From assembly GCA_030533445.1 (NCBI GenBank), contig CM060070.1:27541001-27605000 (forward strand): 64,000 bases of DNA, in the 5' to 3' direction. Under the pieces are notes generated by a model that had not been told where the DNA came from, made no database searches, and was given only the letters and a program-made list of their open reading frames with translations. Source of the DNA: Cyprinodon diabolis (Eukaryota > Chordata > Actinopteri > Cyprinodontiformes > Cyprinodontidae). The position numbers were made by a program, and so were the translations under genes. Below are positions 61,241 through 64,000 of this stretch, piece by piece. The stretch's first letter is position 1, and each line of letters begins with the position of its first letter.

Positions 61241-61334
61241 AATTTAAATGGAGAAATTGAAGTCAATATTAATATATATATAAATGTCTACCTCTAGTTA
61301 TTCAGGTGCCCGTGTGAAGAGGTTTGAAGGTGTC

Positions 61335-61450
61335 TGTCTGGAGTCTATCAGTCCATCCATTACCTACATCCTTTCAGAATCACAGGCAAGGGTACACCGT
61401 CAACAGGTTGCTAGTCCATAACTGGCACGTAGCTGACCCATCACAGCCTA
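61335..61450 (-). repeat. SINE-like fragment, minus strand
   Basis: 'cagtccatccattacctaca', 'agggtacaccgtcaacaggt', 'tgctagtccataactggcac' and 'ctgacccatcac' are a diverged version of the start of the repeat at 56,285-56,640. Confidence 0.45.
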
Positions 61451-63977
61451 ATTCTGCTTGATGTACCAAAAACGGGAGAGAAAAAGTAGACAAATGATGA
61501 AGGGTGGGTTGACGTTTCAGCTCAAAAAGATGATTTGATATTTAAGGCCAATATGAAATTAGATAAATGCAGTCCAGACAAACAAATATGCCATCCCTCG
61601 GTGTCCAGACATCTGCCCTAACCCCTATATACATAACTATATAGGGGTTGGTTAAAAAAAAATAGCAGTGGACACAAAATTTCCCATAATGCAGCTTGAC
61701 ACTAGACAAGCATATATATCCCAGAATGCTTTGTAAGAGCACTTTTCACATAGAATCATGGAATTTGTTTTGGGGACAAGACAGAACAAAGATAATGCAG
61801 ACACCATGGGGGGGAGCCAGAGTCAAATGACCAAACAGGGAGCGAAAAGTGGTAGTCATCTCCCTGAACAGTCCGATAACTGAGTTCACTATAAAGTCCT
61901 GGCTCTATACAGTGTTTGAGGGGTCAGACATTCCTACAAAGCCCATGTGTTAGGTTTTCAGCTAACAGAGCCCTGCTGCTTGCTTTAGGGCATGTTAAAT
62001 AAGGTTTTGTGCTATTATTATTACCTTCTTTTTTATTTATTTTTCATCTCTAAGGATTCATCAGTCATCTTGGCTTGAAAGTTGAATCTTCTGTATTAAA
62101 TGCTTAGTGGCTCAACTAAGGATGTATTTTATAGATCCAAAGAATGAAACATAACAGACATTAAAACTTGCAGTGCAATTTGCACAAAATTATATTTGCA
62201 CCTATAAGAGATTTGTTTCTCATTCCATGGACATCTGATTTTTTAATTATTTTTTATAAGCTACTGGGCGCATTAGAGGTTTGTAGAAATGGGCCTAGCA
62301 TTTTTTTTTACATCATATTAACTACACATTGGTCCCACTATATGACACGTATTTTAACATTTGTGCAAATGTCACAACAAGCCTACCAATAATCTTAATT
62401 AATCTGTGTGTATGGTATGCAGAAGCTCTGTCTGCACTGAGGAAGGTTATCTCACCTCTGCATGTTGAATGCTTTTTCTCTCTGACAAAGCTTTTAATCT
62501 GGCAACAAAAGTAATGATGTGTGGCACTCAGGTTCAGTTCTACATGGGGCTGTACAATATGATTAAAAATTTATTTCATTATAAGCCTTTCGCATTGCTA
62601 AATATAAATAATTATTGATTATTAAGTATTTTGTTTAACTATTAGTGCTTTGTTTAGCTATTTAAAATAGGCACAGTGGGGGGGAAAAAACTAATTAAAA
62701 CCCTAAATCAATATAAACGTAAACTTTAGCCTTTAAATATAGGTAAGGCCAACTGCTAACCTTGGTTAATTTGGCTGTGAGAGTTTGTTTTCTGCTACAT
62801 CCCCCAGAAGGTCCTATGGTTCTGGATCTGAGCTTGGTGGAATTATTGAGAGATTTATCTGTTGTATTTTCTAGCTCACATTCAACAAAATCCAAGCTGA
62901 TAGGGTAAAGCTACACCTAATGCCTGCCTATCAACGTTTGGTTTTAGCCAATTACTAATAACAGCAGAAGGCATGAGAAACCATAACTAATGACACCTTG
63001 ATGATCTTGTTGTTGCTCTTTTAGAGAATAAATCAGGAATTCTGATAAAACAGACGTGATTGCAGCTGTAATGCATACATCTTCTGTGCTACCATGTTTG
63101 GTTTGGTTCAACTATGTCCTTTAAACCACAATACTGCAATGTGATTGGTCGACTTGTCTTGGGTCGGTCTCAAACTGTTAACGCAGGAGCTGTACAAGAT
63201 GCCTTCTCTATGTTGGTGAAAGAATAAATGACGCTAGATTGCAGCTTGCAGGTAAAGTTATTCAACTTTCAAGACAAGAGCTTATTTGATTATTGGTTAT
63301 GAAAAAGGAGGAAAAACAGGATGGTTATATGAAACCAAAAGCTAATGTAATTTTCATTTTGCATTCACACACTTTACATTTCACACCTTCATTAAGGTTG
63401 AATGAACTTTTAAGATCCCACCACGAATTTGCATAAATTCTTGACTCATTAAAAGCATCATATGAAGTAAGGGTTATACTCACTCAGTCATTAAAAATGC
63501 AGAAGTAGTGAAATTTATTTGATTGACTTATCTAAAAACTAAAATTTATGTCAAAAGGCAAATATGTTCCATTAAAAAAAAAAAGGATTTCCCCCTTCTA
63601 CTTTGATTTCAAGAAGTTGCAGTTCTGTTTTTTTTTTATGAACAACAAGCCTCAGTCTGATGATCAAACAAAAGGAAATTACCCCTTGACAGATATAAAC
63701 ATATCAAATTAAAAATTTCAAAGAACACAGTGACTGTCAGTCTCATAAACCTGAACAACAATAATATGCCAGTTTTATTCATCAAGCCAATTTCAAAGTG
63801 CTAAAACTTGATGCAGGAGAGAAAAAGTAGCTAGCTTTTTGTACCTTGCAGGTGTTTCAGCCTCAAAACTTTTTTTGTTGTTGTATCAAAAAAACAAGTT
63901 TGCATCCAACAATAGGGGATCTGGCTGTTCCCCAACAGGTTTGTTTCCTTTCGTAAGTTTTTACATTGTTTAAATTA
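61451..63977. other. intergenic, no gene recognised
   Basis: AT-rich DNA. No exons, RNA genes or bounded transposons were found. Confidence 0.5.
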
Positions 63978-64000
63978 GTGTTGCGCCAATGCCATTTTTA
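63978..64000. repeat. possible start of another dispersed repeat, cut by window end
   Basis: 'tagtgttgcgccaatgccat' resembles the terminus of a hAT-like repeat ('tagtgttgcaccgatacc...'). Only about 23 bases are available. Confidence 0.25.

Overview
The window is gene-poor vertebrate nuclear DNA, almost certainly from a teleost fish. It has GT-AG introns, many microsatellites, fish-type Tc1/mariner and hAT DNA transposons, LINE tails, tRNA-like SINEs and Ty3/gypsy remnants. No prokaryotic features are present. The species cannot be named from the sequence alone.

Region 1 (1 to about 25,045) holds one recognisable host gene on the + strand: the 3' part of tle5 (also called aes), the short member of the Groucho/TLE corepressor family. 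Five coding exons (3178-3241, 10297-10341, 17222-17284, 18077-18151, 20264-20491) join in one open frame of about 157 residues. That frame covers most of the Q domain and the whole short GP-like tail and ends at a TAG after DGDKSD. The first exons (about 42 residues in the family) lie upstream of the window. Two introns are about 7 kb and carry transposon debris. One piece is a 910-bp hAT-like element with a perfect 8-bp target duplication. Another is a decayed hAT transposase copy that has itself been hit by an 880-bp element with a perfect 8-bp duplication. The 3' UTR may run to a polyadenylation signal at 25,021.

Region 2 (about 25-64 kb) has no host exon that I can support. It is an intergenic repeat field: Tc1 remnants (about 25.4-26.2, 34.4-34.7, 41.7-42.4 and 52.1-52.4 kb), a Ty3/gypsy gag pseudogene (about 29.6-30.3 kb), a CAGGGG-ended hAT-like element (35,640-36,717), LINE 3' tails, tRNA-like and other SINE-like repeats, and GGAT and GAAA microsatellites.

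Two nested structures stand out. At 49.1-52.0 kb a gypsy-like LTR is split by an unassigned element with 15-bp inverted ends. That element in turn contains a complete Tc1-like transposon (50,023-51,270) with 31-bp perfect inverted ends, TA duplications and an uninterrupted 343-residue DD34E transposase, the only apparently intact mobile gene here. At 57.3-59.6 kb a second Tc1-like element, of a different family, is broken by a stop codon, an internal deletion and a nested hAT-like element that keeps only its right terminus.

No previously undescribed cellular system is evident. The most noteworthy items are the intact Tc1 transposase, the layered insertions (which give a relative insertion order), the unassigned inverted-repeat element, a perfect 18-bp hairpin at 48,271 and a triple-CAG splice acceptor in tle5.
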